DNA of 64,000 bases from Paulownia fortunei (Eukaryota > Streptophyta > Magnoliopsida > Lamiales > Paulowniaceae): assembly GCA_019321725.1 (NCBI GenBank), contig CM033121.1, forward strand, positions 1,240,001 through 1,304,000. Reading direction: 5' to 3'. Positions 10,001-23,038 of this stretch are shown one piece after another. The first letter of the stretch is position 1. Each line of letters opens with the position of its first letter. The position numbers were made by a program, and so were the translations under genes. The notes below the pieces were generated by a model. The model did not search any database and had not been told where the DNA came from. It saw only the letters and a list, made by a program, of their open reading frames with translations.

Positions 10001-11254
10001 TTTTTGTTCCACTGTTCTCATTAGCTCATGTGCCTCCCTCCCATAAGTTATAATGTGGACAACTTGTTCGATTTACTAATAACTGAAGCTTTACAACTCA
10101 GTATCTTGTGAACTTTTACATTCCAAGTAGCATTGTTGACAGGAATAAGTTGTGCTCACCATCTTGATGCAACTACTAGATCGGTGATGCTGAGTGTTCT
10201 GGAGTAAATACCTGCTTAATGTTGTGGTTCCTTGTTTTGATGTACTTGACTATTTATTGACAAATACCCATGAAATTAGCCTCTCTTATACTTTTTTAAC
10301 TTAGGGTTAATTTATTAGACCACGTATGACATACACATGTTCGGTAATGCATTATACTTGTGATTATACTTGACACCGCTTGGCTATCGTTGTAGTGGTT
10401 TGACCTAACATGTTATTCTCGCACCATCAACTATTGGAAATATGCATCTTTCGAGCAGATTGGTCTTTCCCCATGACTTGTGACCTTGAAGATATACTAT
10501 TATCTACATATGCACCTCCTATCTAGCTGTATCCTGTACTTTGATTATGGTTGAACCATGAACTTTTCCAAGTGTGGCCTTAGGTATCTTTCTAACTTCT
10601 TCCTTCACGGCAGGGCACTCTACATAAAGATGAAGCCACTAATCAAACATACTGCATTTACAACTCTGATGTTGCCACTGGGTATGGAGTGGGGGCTTTC
10701 TTGTTTCTTCTCTCAAGTGAATCTCTGCTTATGGGTGTCACAAAGTGCATGTGTTTAGGAAGGCCTTTGGCACCCGGAGGAAACCGTGCTTGGACCATAA
10801 TATATTTCGTGTCTTCATGGTAAGATAATGTTTGTTCACCTTCATCTTCCCATCTATTTAATGAAACAATGAACGCTTGATTTTTTTCCTTTCCACATGC
10901 TGCTTTCCTATTTTTAACAATGAGCATATAATTCACATTTAACATCCAGTACCACATAATATCTAAAATGCTTAACAAAACATTTGCAGGATGACATACC
11001 TAGTGGCAGAAGCATGTCTACTTGCTGGTGCAAGGAAGAACGCTTATCATACCAAATATCGAAACATGATCTACGCAGATAACTTTTCTTGCGAGTCATT
11101 GCGGAAAGGCATATTCATTGCTGGAGCAGTCTTTGTGGCTGCCACAATGATTCTCAACGTCTACTACTACATGTACTTCACTAAAGCTACTACTCAGACA
11201 GCTCGAAAAAACAATCGTGCTAGTTCAACCATTGGCATGACTGGGCATGTATAG
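7084..11254 (+). CDS. DUF1218 (Fb34-like / MODIFYING WALL LIGNIN-like) membrane protein
   Basis: Three exons: 7084-7185, 10614-10819 and 10990-11254, all with GT-AG borders and compatible phases, giving 190 residues to TAG at 11252-11254. Residues 1-34 hold the first hydrophobic segment, HLLVIVLSLTAFGFAIAAE, followed by RRRS. Exon 2 has YCIYNSDVATGYGVGAFLFL and the family motif GRPLAPGGNRAWT with Cys pairs. Exon 3 has YLVAEACLLAGARKNAYHTK and a last hydrophobic segment, GIFIAGAVFVAATMILNVYY, before a polar tail. Four membrane segments with an N-terminal signal-anchor agree with the DUF1218 family (At3g15480/At1g52910 type); some relatives affect secondary-wall lignin. The role of this copy is not shown by sequence. 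The first intron is unusually long (3.4 kb). Start choice: first ATG after the TATA box, at the correct distance from the AAE-R motif. Confidence 0.88.
9662..10253 (+). repeat. Tandem duplication of ~298 bp inside intron 1 of the DUF1218 gene
   Basis: The block starting GTGGAATATTAAGCAGTCTA at 9662 recurs at 9960 and runs to about 10253. Differences seen are one inserted C (CTCCCTCC against CTCCCTCCC) and one A/G change (GACAGAAATAAG against GACAGGAATAAG). Near identity implies a recent duplication. No coding or splice signal is involved. Confidence 0.9.
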
Positions 11255-14200
11255 ATCTTGGCAATGACTCTTAGAGAGTTCAAAACTTTTCTTCCCATGT
11301 CGTATTATCCTGTGACAAGCCAGGATGATCCAGTCATGGACCCATGGTACACATTAGCTGATAAATTATTCATCTTAAAAAGGGTACTTGGTCTACTTAG
11401 TGATGAGTTACAGGCAGAATCAGATCAAGTGGAAAATGCTTATTTGCCATTTTTTGTTCTACTGAGGTTATGTGAAAATTGTACCACTAAACTTATAAGT
11501 TTTTTAAAATATCTTACCTAGATTGATAAGGGGTGCTAAAATTTATTTTGTCAAGGCTAATTTACCTCTCCGAAGAACCCCTCCCCCGTTCTCCCAACAA
11601 TGCTATCGTTTTCATGTTCCCATCATCTCTGCCACCTACACCATCTTCTTCCCTGTCCAAAACCAGCTAAGCGTGGTGCTTGGTAGCCCATATTGCTTTC
11701 GCTTTTAGTCTATCCAAACAGGATCTAAAATAAAGGAGTATTGTTTACCATTTGCCCCAAATGCTTGCATGTTTTTAAAGAATAATTCTACGTTAGAAAC
11801 CCTTTATCATTCTCATTTTACTAATTAAGTTTCTCAGACATTCTGTCTATAATTATGTAAGAGAAATAGATACTTAAAACTATCGGATTTAATGTCCAAT
11901 ATACATAATGTATAACCTATTTGGCTACTTTAGTTTTAAGGGAAATTCTATTGAATAATGTAATTATATATTTTTAAAAAAATCATTTGTTTTGCGATGG
12001 TTTGGGATGGCAAAAATAAATTAATAAACCTCATTATCTTATTTTCATTTTAACAGCAACTAGCTACGCTCTGATTAAAACTAAGGACAAAATAGTCTCT
12101 GAAAATTGATTTATCATACGTTTGTATAGCTCTTATCTCTAAAATCACTCTCAATAGATTCTCTTTCCTTCCCTATTTCTGCAATTGTTTTGTCCAAATG
12201 GGATTCTCAGGTCAGAAAATTATGCCGCAGTTGTCTCATCACCAAATCAAGTAGTTTGTTGCAGCATTATAAATTTGATGGAGATAGGGGGGAGAGAGAG
12301 AATTGAATGGTGGCAAACAGAAAATGGCAAAAGAGGGAATGAGGCTAAGAGCAAAAGTGTAAAATAGACTTTGGTAAAAGACATTCTTGAGATTTAATGT
12401 GCTGTAAGAAAATGGCAAAAACCACAATAAAAGACACCAAGTGACGAACAAATCCAAGGTACAAACTTAAAAAGCCTCTCAACTTTATTAATGTGTCCAG
12501 AAGAACAGATAAAGTCTTTTCATTTCAAGAAGGGGAAATAAGATTAACCTCTCTCCCTCAACCCCCCCCTCCCTTTTCAGAGTCAGAACAGAACAATCCC
12601 TACTTTTTTAAAAAGAAAAAAAAAAGAAAGAAAGAAAGACTTTACAAGCCCTTTTCGCAACAAAATCCGACAATCCACCATCTTGGTTTGGGTGTTCTTT
12701 TTGCACTTTTCTAATGCTGTTCATAGTTCAAACTCTGATGAAAAAGTTGATTCTTCCTATACGTTGGCACGTGAATTTTTACACGTCAAATGATTATGCA
12801 TGTTTTTTATTCCTTAATTTCTAAATTACTTAGGTACTAATAACATAAAACATACAAAATTAAATCAGGAAAACTGTCCAAAAATCTTCAAGAGTACAAA
12901 ATTGTAAATTTTGAACTGACTAGTAATTAAGCACTGATTGGCTGGTCCTATGATTAACACGTGAGTGTACATAATAGTCTTGATATTTTTGAAATTTGGA
13001 TGAACTTACCAGTACTGGTCTGAGCAGAAAATATACTGGGATGAATTGCTGTCTTGAAAGTGATAACTATTATTTTTATATTTTTCTTGGTAGCTGCATA
13101 ATTTGAATACATAGTGCAAAATAATAAATATCCAACTACTTGTGTTTGGTTGTCATAAGGATTTTATAGAGGGTTTATTATTGTTCGTGATGACATTAAT
13201 TTTTCCAGAAGCATCGCGGTCGTATTAAATTTCTTAATGGGCATGTCTGTAACATCTGGCAGTGACAAGGTTTTATGATTTTGTAAATAAAAAAAAAACA
13301 ATAAATTTATTAATCTCAATATATACCACATATTTTAAAATATTTTCTCATATTCTTTATAGGTCCCTCCAATATTTTTTTATACCCCCATCAAAATCCT
13401 TGAATTATGTATCCTACACAGATAACTCGTGGGATCAATTCATTCTTGATGAGATTGTGAGTGGAAATTTTTTCATATTGCCACCAAGAATTAATGTACA
13501 CCTGTTTTGCTCCACACGCTTCGCATTATTACCTTATATTTCTCTTTTACTATTGATATTCAGGGTCACATCTAAAGATAATTTGTTGAGTAGTTATTAA
13601 ATATTTACACGGTAAAATATTAAATAATATCAAAACTTGTTAAAGTAATATTAAAATTTTCTAATCTAGCCCCCCAAAACAACACGCTCTAGAACTAGGT
13701 TAATATCTCGTTTTGTTGAACTCGTTCCCCAAGCTCAATCTGTAACATCTAGATTCACACCACAAACACCAGATTGTTAGACTTTGCTAGATTGATTTTC
13801 AATTACAAGCCTCAATACCAAAATCTATTCTAATCAATGAAATATGTAATCTCTAACTAAGGAATATTAATACTTCTTTTGTCATGACATGTGACGAGAC
13901 CTTAGCCAAGCAACATGCGCATGTTATATGGTGGAAATTTTGAAGATCGAATTCGGATTAAATTTGACTTATAAAGAAATATACAAATCTTGAAAGTTAA
14001 CTTTATCTTTTCCTATTTTTAGCATTTAATATCCCTCATCAAAAGCCCATTCCAATTATTCAATAATTGCAAGTCTCATTTTTATGACTATTGCAAAGAG
14101 ATTTGTGAGCTCAATTATGTCCAAACAAGGCAATTTATAAGCTAAAACTAGAACATTTAGCAACCTAGTTAGTTCATCATCTTTTTTTTCTTGATTTTTA

Positions 14201-15614
14201 TTTTTCCAAAAACGATTAACATATACATGCTAAAGTGTACGTACCACATTTGTCTATGGCTTTGATAGAAAACAAGATCAAAACCAGAGACAATTGGCAT
14301 TTCAAAGTTGTTCACAAGTCTCACAATTGAAGCATCAAAGTTGCAAACAAGTTGGTACAATCCTACTTCTGTCAATACATATGGAAATCCTCATGTTATA
14401 TAAATTTAGTACATCCTTAAATAAATATAAAATTGTATATTACTATACATAGCCGTTAAACAACAAAAACCTTTCTTAACACCGTAGCGAGATTCCCGGT
14501 CCAGCCAACCTATTAGGATCGACCCCGTCTCATGCTTTTCCAAATCTATGTCTCATTCTTAATTTTCAATACATTAATTAGTTCTTAATTAATAAGGTAT
14601 ATAGTAACATTTTAACGTGTGATGGACAATACTAAAATCCCAGAAAAAGAGGATGAATGAAAAACCAAACATGCAGTCAACTTTGCTAGAATCATTTGTA
14701 ACTACTATATTTCAACAATATGTTCAATCTTTTGAAAAGTAGATAAATAATTGAACTTAATAATATGACTAAAGTGTTTGGCTGAAATTAACTTAGTATA
14801 ATAAATTTCATAACCATAATCAGGATGAGCATTTATTGAGTATTTTCATAATTTTAATAAATTAAAGTAAGGCGTGATTGTTCTTCTGTAAGCCCAATGG
14901 CATATTTAGCATTTTCATAGAACTTGAAAAAATGCAATTCATATTTCCGTAAGGTCGTGGTATTACTTTTTTTTTTTAGTTAATCACTAAAATAATCGCA
15001 ATGTAATAATATCAACCTATAAAATTAATAGGCATTACAACCATGTAACATGGAATCGTTGTACTGACCTATTAGGGCGGCGACGCCATTACATTTGCAA
15101 GAATTCAAACTCATCTTTTCAAGAAATTATTTTCTTACAAACTTGGTCATAAAAAATTTCCACCCAAAGAAAAATTAAAAAGAGAAAAGCATAATAACAG
15201 TACAGTAGGAAAACCCCTTTCATTCTCTCAATTAACTTACTAGTGACCAATACCCATCTCCAACGACATACACTGCTAGTTTGATATATGTTCCCATCAG
15301 GAGGGGGTCCCTCTCTTGCATGTGTACACTCCCCTCCTCCACCACCCCCCGCCCCCCCAATCTCTCTCTGTGTATCTAACATGTATGTAAAACACAAAGC
15401 CGTCAATTCATACTCAAATACTTGAGCTGGTGTGTGTGCGTATCACAGGGGGGGGAGAGAGAGCGTAGTATCCCAGCGGGGAAAATTTTTTCAACCCGAA
15501 AAGCTCAAACTCAAAGACACCAACCATACTCTCCAGCCGGCAAAATATAACTACTGACCAAAAAGGATAGGAGTAAAGATTCTCTTTAAAACCCTTTATG
15601 TGGGTTCACCGGCG
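11255..15614. other. Intergenic region between DUF1218 and CLE genes
   Basis: The first few hundred bases are 3' UTR of the DUF1218 gene (the open frame at 11258-11521 has no family pattern). The rest is AT-rich with scattered open frames (12185, 13262, 14169, 15119) that look like chance frames. Just before the CLE gene is a C-rich tract (15331-15358) and a G-run plus GA repeat (15448-15463), probably in its promoter or 5' UTR. Confidence 0.55.
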
Positions 15615-15926
15615 ATGTCATTTTCCGGCGGAAAAAGACCATTTTACTCATCATCTCTGGTGGTGCTTCTGATCATCTCTCTTCTGCATATTTGGGTTTC
15701 CAGCCAAAGCAAGGTAGTGGCAATCAGGATATTTCCACAACGTTTAGTGGCGGTAGAAGAAGAGGGCCAAACCATGGAACCTGCTCCTCCTGCAGGCAAG
15801 AATCAAACAGAAATATTCAAAGAGTATTTCAATAGCAGACTTTCTGATCTCAACGGTACCACAAATGATACATTTGTTGATTACAAAAGGAGAATACCCA
15901 GCTGCCCAGATCCTCTCCACAATTAG
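15615..15926 (+). CDS. CLE-family signalling peptide precursor (CLE43-like)
   Basis: A single-exon frame of 103 residues ends with TAG at 15924-15926. I start at ATG 15615; an upstream GTG in frame is not a plant start. Residues 10-30 form a signal peptide or signal anchor (YSSSLVVLLIISLLHIWVSS). A variable middle with NxT/NxS sites follows, and the extreme C-terminus is RRIPSCPDPLHN (residues 92-103), preceded by DYK. This matches the 12-residue CLE motif (R-x-x-P-x-G-P-D-P-L/I-H-N), and the KRRIPS start is like Arabidopsis CLE43. CLE peptides are cut from secreted precursors, proline-hydroxylated and sensed by CLV1/BAM/PXY-type receptor kinases to control meristem or vascular growth. Odd point: position 6 is Cys instead of the usual Gly (Ser in CLE43). 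The single-exon structure is normal for CLE genes. Confidence 0.88.
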   Translation: MSFSGGKRPFYSSSLVVLLIISLLHIWVSSQSKVVAIRIFPQRLVAVEEEGQTMEPAPPAGKNQTEIFKEYFNSRLSDLNGTTNDTFVDYKRRIPSCPDPLHN

Positions 15927-18900
15927 TAGAGTTAGTTAGTATCATCTGTTAATTTAGTTTCTTCGTCTATTTTTGAGGCCATATTTTTATTTTTATTTTT
16001 TGTTGGATTTTGTCCAAAATACCCACGTTTTTTCTCATATTTGTTGTTATGGTACTTTAAAATATGGTTCTAGCTAGTAATTAAATTCAAGGGGCAAACC
16101 GTGGGTATTTTGGTATTTCAAGATTCTGGCTTTTGCTTCAGACATCAAGAAATGGAAAGATCATGGTGTATATAAGAGCTGAGTTCTTGAATTTTATGGT
16201 CATTATTAATTAGCAGATAATACTATCACTGTACTTTAGCCTGGTTAAGCTTTTACGAATTTGTTCATAGTTCAGTCAAATATTTAGACCCTTTTCTTAC
16301 AATGATTATTTTGATAGAACTATAGTACTGATAAAGAAGAGAAAAGGAAGAAGACAAAGAAGAGTAATGGTAGAGGTATGCTATAATTTTTTGGTAGGTT
16401 TGATGTATTTTCACTGCATTGATGCAAAAGCCAATCTCTTTCACCGTTAGGGCAAAATTTTCTGGTTTTCATCAGAGTCTTGGACGAATGCAAATCTCAT
16501 GGATTCTCAGGAACAAATGATATATGCCTTTATGGAGAATTCAGACACAGCTCGCATTTTTGGTATTGCTTAAAGAGGTTTCTGTATTTGCATACAAGAA
16601 GCAAAATTTTCACTTTTTGGATTCTTGTTATGTTACCTCATTTTTCCACAACAGGTAAGTTTATATACTGTCCACTTGTCATTTAGTTCTCCAGAGGGTG
16701 AAACCACATTGTTTTACTGCAGCTGAGGAAAACTTTTTAGCATCGAAACAACATAGGATTGATGGGCTTTGATAGGTCTGCATTGACTGTTAGCATGAAA
16801 TTGTTTAATTTTGACCCTCTCCAGATTCCATCGCATTGTCATTATCTTGCTGTGAAAGAAGATGTGGCTTTGCCGTGAGGGGAATGCATTCTGGGTACAA
16901 AAATTTGTCTGAATTATGGACTGTTGAAATGTAAATAGGCCCTATATATACTTGCACCCCCACCACCCAACCACCACACACACACACCAAAGAAGAGATT
17001 CTACTTGAAAAATGGAATGAAGAAATAAGAATTAAAAAAAAAATGATCTTTATATGAAAATGAAAAAAATTGGAGTAATTAATAAAGAAAAATTACAAAG
17101 TTAAAAGTGACTCTAGTTTATGGACAAATGATTTAATTCATATTAACATGACAATAAGGAAATGGTTAAGTGATATATAGTGACTCAAATAATAGGACAT
17201 GAAGTTTAAAAAAACAAGAAAATGCGAAGAGGAGTAGCTAAAGAGCGTACAATGGTAGGACTGGGACTTGACATTTTACAAGATTGATCTGTGGTAGACT
17301 ATGAGTTAATTACATGGTACTGGTTATGTCGGAAGAAAGCTACTCTGAGTTAGGTGCACCAGCATATATTTTTGATATCTTCTATGAAGTTTTTTTTTTC
17401 TTTTTTTGTGTATGCCTTAATTTTAACCATGAGGCATGAGAGGATTGAAAAAAATTGAATCACACTGACAGGGCGGGCAAATTGGCGTTTTACCTTTATG
17501 AAATGGTAAAATGGCAAATAAGCGCACGCAAAATGAAGAAAAAAAAATTAATTACCACTCTGTGTTTTTTGGGGAGAAAAAAAAAAATAACACTGATCAA
17601 ATTAATTACCAACATCCCTTTTTTGTATGTGTAACGTACTTTGTTTATCTTTGTTCATCATCATTAAAAGTAACAATTGTTAAATACATACATGTAGTAG
17701 ACAATTTTATTACCAACAATCATGTTATTCAAAATATATCAACTATAATATATATTCTTTAATTATTAATTTATTAATTATATTTAAAATAAAATTAAAT
17801 TATATCACAATTACCACAATCTAGAAGGAATTGCCAAAGTAACAATCTCATAACAACTGGTGCAAATGATGAAGCCGAAGCCTTTATACATAAATTCGAA
17901 TTCTATTCCTACTCGTTGGGTCAATCACACAAATGGCCCAAATTTTGAAATACATAAGCTCTTAATTTTATCTCTAGAGTTCAACAGTCGATCCCTAATA
18001 TATTAATCTAGTTACATTCTAGTCTTATGGTTAAATTCTATTATAAATATATATGGTATGCCATGCATACCATATATTCTTACCAATATATATGGCCTTT
18101 CAAGAAACTATTACATGGGGCAACTTAATTCTAAGGCCCCCACCCCCACTTCCCCCAATTTATTCACCAACCTCTTGCTACTAACAAATTTCACAATCGA
18201 GAAACTAGTAAGAAATTAATTGAGAATAAAGTTTAAAAGATTATCAATTTATATGATTCAATTCAATTGAAATGCTTACATCCACTGACGAAAGACAATG
18301 AATGCACTATATTAAAAGAATTACAAAAAAAATTAATAATTTAACTCCATATTTTTTTAATACCTGACACTCTCAATAAAATATATTTTCGCTATTTTTA
18401 AACTTAAATACAACATAGTATACAAGATTTAATTCAAAGAAAAAAATCAAGTAAAATAGAAAAGATTATACCGAGTGGCAAGTGTCGCCATATCCCTATA
18501 GTTCGCAATTTAAATCTTAATTTTTTTAGTGTAAAATATAAAATCAGGTTCTAACAATCCCACCACTTATACACAAAAAAAAAAAAGAACAAAAAAGAAC
18601 AAAAAAGGAAAAAAAAAAAAGGGTAGCATGTCTAGGCATTGATTTCCGAACAAAAATAAATTTACTATTGGTAGTTTGGCCTGTGGTTTAATTACATTCC
18701 CTTTATATAACAATTAAATTCTGAACCTGGAAATTAATTACGGGCAGGAGGCGGCTCTTCCACATTTGTTGGAAGATGAGTCCAATTAAAAGCCGCAGGT
18801 TCCATCTCCGCTCAACTTTTTCAGCTTATGAAATTATTAATAAGGACTTAAAAGTTTAGTTATTATTGTTATCTTTTTTGTTTGCTAAGTTAACATGGGC

Positions 18901-20174
18901 CTTGTTCTTGAACTGTGGATAAAACCTACAAATCCAGCATTTCTTCAACATAAAATGTAATTTTACATTATTCAATTATTCTTGTAATTTGATTATTTGA
19001 AGAGTTTATTATAAGAACATTAATTTTACATATTTGTTATTTGATTTTCCGTACAAATATTGGAAATAATTGCTTTTCTGTTGGCTAGATCCACCCCCAC
19101 CCCCAAAGAAAAATGTTATATACTTCAAGAGTTAGCAGATGAACTCGAATTATTTTGGTTGATAAGATTGATCATTTGATGACAAGACATAGCGATTCCA
19201 CACAACAGTTAAAATTGGTCCACTTGATCAACTGGGTTCCAAAAGTTAGCTGATATTATATTATATATTTTCTCTTCCACAGAACTCGTTGTCGTCTCTA
19301 CCCTTAAAAAATTAATGCAGACAAACACAATAACAGTGAATGGTAACAAGTTACGTACGGGATTATGCCAGGGGCATTTTGGGTAATTTGGATTATTTGA
19401 AAAGTGTGAATTTTCTACAACACAAATGACTAAAATTAAGAGGTACTCAGCCCAAATACTCCTACTAAATTATGAGTGTTAAATAAAATAAAAAATAAAA
19501 AAATACAAAATAAAACGGGCTAAGTCTCTATCCAGTATCTACCTATTAGCATGACGATTAGTGTATACCAAAAACTCACTTTTATAAATTAGAACAAAAT
19601 CAAATAATTTTATTCAAGTATTGGAGTACAATCTGTAATCAGGTTAAAGATATACCACCTATCTGTATACTATACAAGTAGAAATTAGAGATTGTAAAAT
19701 TATGTATATCACATTGTGTGGTATTATCATACACATAACCAATGTTTCGCACCCCCGACATGAAATTTCCCAATTAATAAAATCAATTCTATATTTACTT
19801 TTAAATGCATTCGCTTCCTATCCATGAAAAGTGAGGATTTTAAGACAGGAAACAGAGAGAGAGAGAGAGAGGAAGAAGATGATGAAAATCGAGGTTAGAA
19901 AAAGTCACGTATTGTGCGGCGGATCAAAGTTGAAAAAGCTGAGTGAGTTTAATTAGTGTCCTGGGAAGGGTTTGTTTGGTAGTGTTTTGGAATGGAATCA
20001 AATTGACTCAACCTCTGTCCCATTTCCCCCTGCAATTTCCAAACCCTCCAAAGTCCACTCATTAACATTGGATTTCAGCCTATCCCCGTCTCCATGCTTA
20101 TTTAATTGTCTTCAATTTCAACAATTTAATTTTATATGCATCCAAGTGTATATATATCCCTTCTTGTTTCCTTA

Positions 20175-20175
<1 letters not shown>

Positions 20176-20213
<38 letters not shown>
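20176..20213. repeat. (TA)n microsatellite
   Basis: About 19 uninterrupted TA units follow a TTATATTTATA lead-in. This dinucleotide run creates the spurious Tyr-Ile open frames around it. Confidence 0.9.
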
Positions 20214-20217
<4 letters not shown>

Positions 20218-21639
20218 ACATTGGAGTACTCCCTAAAACTTTTGCCTATGGTACTTGTCTTTATTTTAATAAAATAATGAAGCATAAGTACTATGGTCTT
20301 TTGAACTTAGCAGATATTTTGGTGGAACTCCAACTAAGTTGTGCAAATCCAAGTTTCTCAATAATTGATACATAGTGAAAAACTACCCTACTTGAATGAT
20401 TTGTCAATTTTTTAGGAATGAAACTAAAGATGTAGATTTTTTAAATTTTTTGTTTGAACATATAAGAAATTATTACGTAACGGTAGATCTGAGAGCCTGA
20501 AATTCTGGATTTTATTTTGCATATTTACTACTTATATTAATGCATATGTGGGATATGAGCTTAAAATAAGCACAATACATTAAGTTTATAAGGTCTATTT
20601 GGATTATAGGTAGGTACAAATAAAAAATTCAATAGATTAAATTTATAAGATCCATAAATTAATATACAAAATTGACTATGATATTTAATCTAAGTCTACT
20701 AAAGTCATAAGATCTAAATTTATGAAAAATGTTGATATCAACATTATAAATACCCCTAATATTTATTATTAAAAAGTATGAAATCTATTACGCATTTAAG
20801 TGCCTTCAAAATTTATGATTGTTACTGATTTGCTTTAAAATTACTTGAGCGTTGTACAATATTCATCAGGTCAATCGCGATACTTCAAATTAAAAGTTGA
20901 CTTTCAATTAAAAGTTTTGAAAAAATAGAACTATTTTTCCTCAAAATAAATATATACTTATGGAATAAAGTTTATAGATAGACAATATTACGCTATTTTG
21001 CGCATTCAAAACTGTTTGCTTGATTATTTTTAAATTTTAGTTTTGAAACTAAAAAATGAATTTGTGGAATGGATTTCAGATAAACTCCAAATCTCCTTTA
21101 ATTAATATCTTTAAAAGCTATAGATTTGAAATCTATATATTTATAAATTTATGGTATTTGCGCATGAACTAGCAATATAAATTAGTTACCTTCAAAATTA
21201 GAAAAAGAGGATAGGAAAAACACATTACCCATAAAGTGAAGTGAGACACATAATACTAAGCACAAAATAAAATTATTCTTATTTTTTCATAATATGAAAA
21301 AAGTAACTAAACTTGAACAACAGACAGATCGATACGAAAATGGGCTCTATTTGAAAGGCTTGCGAGAGGCCCAATTTGGCAGATTCAGGCTCTGGGCTTA
21401 CATTTTACACCGAGTTGACATGTATGAATAAAGATCCAATGTGGCGTAGGAATAGGCCAATTCTTTGGGCTAACCCAAATAGCAAGTAGACTTTGGCGAG
21501 TTAATTTTCACTGCAGGACCCACATTTGCAATTTCTGCAATAATAACATTCCATATCACTTCATCTATCTCATTAAAGAACTCAAAAAAATTATCAAAAT
21601 AATATTAACATAATAATCAAAAAAAGGAAGCTGAAAACT

Positions 21640-21770
21640 AGCATAATTCAGTTTGGTATATTATTACTGTGTTGCGCATGGTCTAAGTTCAAGTATGTTT
21701 CTTTTTCTTATAGTTTCATATTTAATTTTGGACTATTTTTTGTATTTTTTTTAATCATTGTATCGAAGTT
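21640..21770 (+). mobile_element. Possible tRNA-derived SINE (weak)
   Basis: CTAGCATAATTCAGTTTGGTA resembles a pol III A box with tRNA-like TAG..CAGTTGGTA character, and about 35 bp later GGTCTAAGTTCAAGTA resembles a B box. A T-rich tail follows. Spacing and order fit a plant SINE head, but the boxes are imperfect and no target-site duplication was identified. Confidence 0.25.
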
Positions 21771-22975
21771 TGATTAAGTTTAGTTTGAAAGATTCACGAG
21801 AATAATTTCAACAGTCCCATTCTTTTGTAGGGTTGGGTAGAAAAATTCTGATCCTTTTAGGATTTGAAAAATTGAATATATAAATATCAGTTGTAAATTT
21901 TTAATATGTTTCTTGAATAAAATTACATCATCTTTAAAGATTTATTCTTCTAAAACTCGAAAATGAGTTATTCAAAATTTATCCCTTCCGTTCTGTCACA
22001 CTTTTATCCTCTCTTCTTCTCTTTTCACCATATTTGCAACCACTACACCTCCATGACCATCTTTTTTTTTTTCTTCTTTTTTTTTGTCTTTTTTTCTTCT
22101 TCTTCCCCCTTATTTTCTTCTACAAATGCTGCCACCTTTCAAAAAAATTCACTCTACCTGAACTTACCAGAAATATATCTTCATCTGAAATATCTCAACC
22201 TTAACAAACTGATGAAGAGAGAATTTTGATGGGCTCTAATGAACTCCAATCTCTTATCAATAAACACAAAGAGATTGCCGGTTTTGTTGGGTAACCCTCA
22301 ATTATAATCCTGTGATAGTTAAATTAGAAAAAGGAGATCGGATAGATCAATCCGGTCTAAGAGAGAACATTTAAAATTGTATTAATTGCACACTTTATTA
22401 TTACAATTGTGTTTTGTTTATAATATTTTGTCCTTACAAGTGGTTGCATCACGTCTAAATATAGTGTGAACTTCATATTGATGAAAATTCGGGTTTAAGT
22501 CTTATAGGATTCAGATCGATTCTGACCCATGAATAGATGCACATATCTTATCATGTATTGTGATTTATCTTATTTTAAACGGTTATAGATTTATTTACGC
22601 CCATATCACCAGCCTTTACATATTCTATTCAAATTATCTTACAAAAGGAATCTGCAGCTTGGCCAATAAGGCGTGGATTAGGCTCGATGGTGGTGGGCGG
22701 CAGATGGAGGTGAACGAAGATGGCCGATGTTGGAGGCGGCAGCATCAGAATATCTTTTACCACGTCATCAGGCCCAAATACTGTTTAGTCACACTTTTGG
22801 ACCTGATTCCACGTCTATATTGAATAGTGTTTAGCACCGAGCCCATAATTTTGCCATGGGCCCATAACAATAGAAGTAAATGGTAGTACTGGTTTGGGCT
22901 TTATTTTTTAAATAATCCAGTCCTGTCCAGCAACGTAAACGAGGTCTTAATGATTGACGAATTTGTAGCTAAGTG

Positions 22976-23038
22976 TATCCCAAATCCCGAATCCCAAATC
23001 CCAAATCCTAAATCCCATATCCCAAATCCCAAATCTGA
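22976..23038. repeat. Nine tandem heptamers, consensus AATCCCA
   Basis: Nine consecutive 7-bp units: TATCCCA, AATCCCG, AATCCCA twice, AATCCTA, AATCCCA, TATCCCA, AATCCCA, AATCTGA. The complement is TGGGATT. The period equals that of the plant telomere (CCCTAAA), but the unit differs. The minus strand is open across it and gives a seven-residue periodic reading (LGFGIWD), most likely a by-product. Confidence 0.9.

Noticed and set aside
10658..11099. Minus-strand frames opposite DUF1218 exons 2 and 3
   Set aside because: Antisense shadows; the plus strand has spliced exons with family motifs.
11258..11521. 87-codon frame directly after the DUF1218 stop
   Set aside because: Starts four bases after the stop codon of the real gene with no family pattern; most likely 3' UTR.
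15600..15614. Five-codon upstream extension of the CLE frame starting at GTG
   Set aside because: GTG is not a normal plant start, and an ATG at 15615 gives a proper signal peptide.
19972..20375. Two overlapping frames around 20.1 kb
   Set aside because: They depend on a (TA)n microsatellite giving Tyr-Ile runs.
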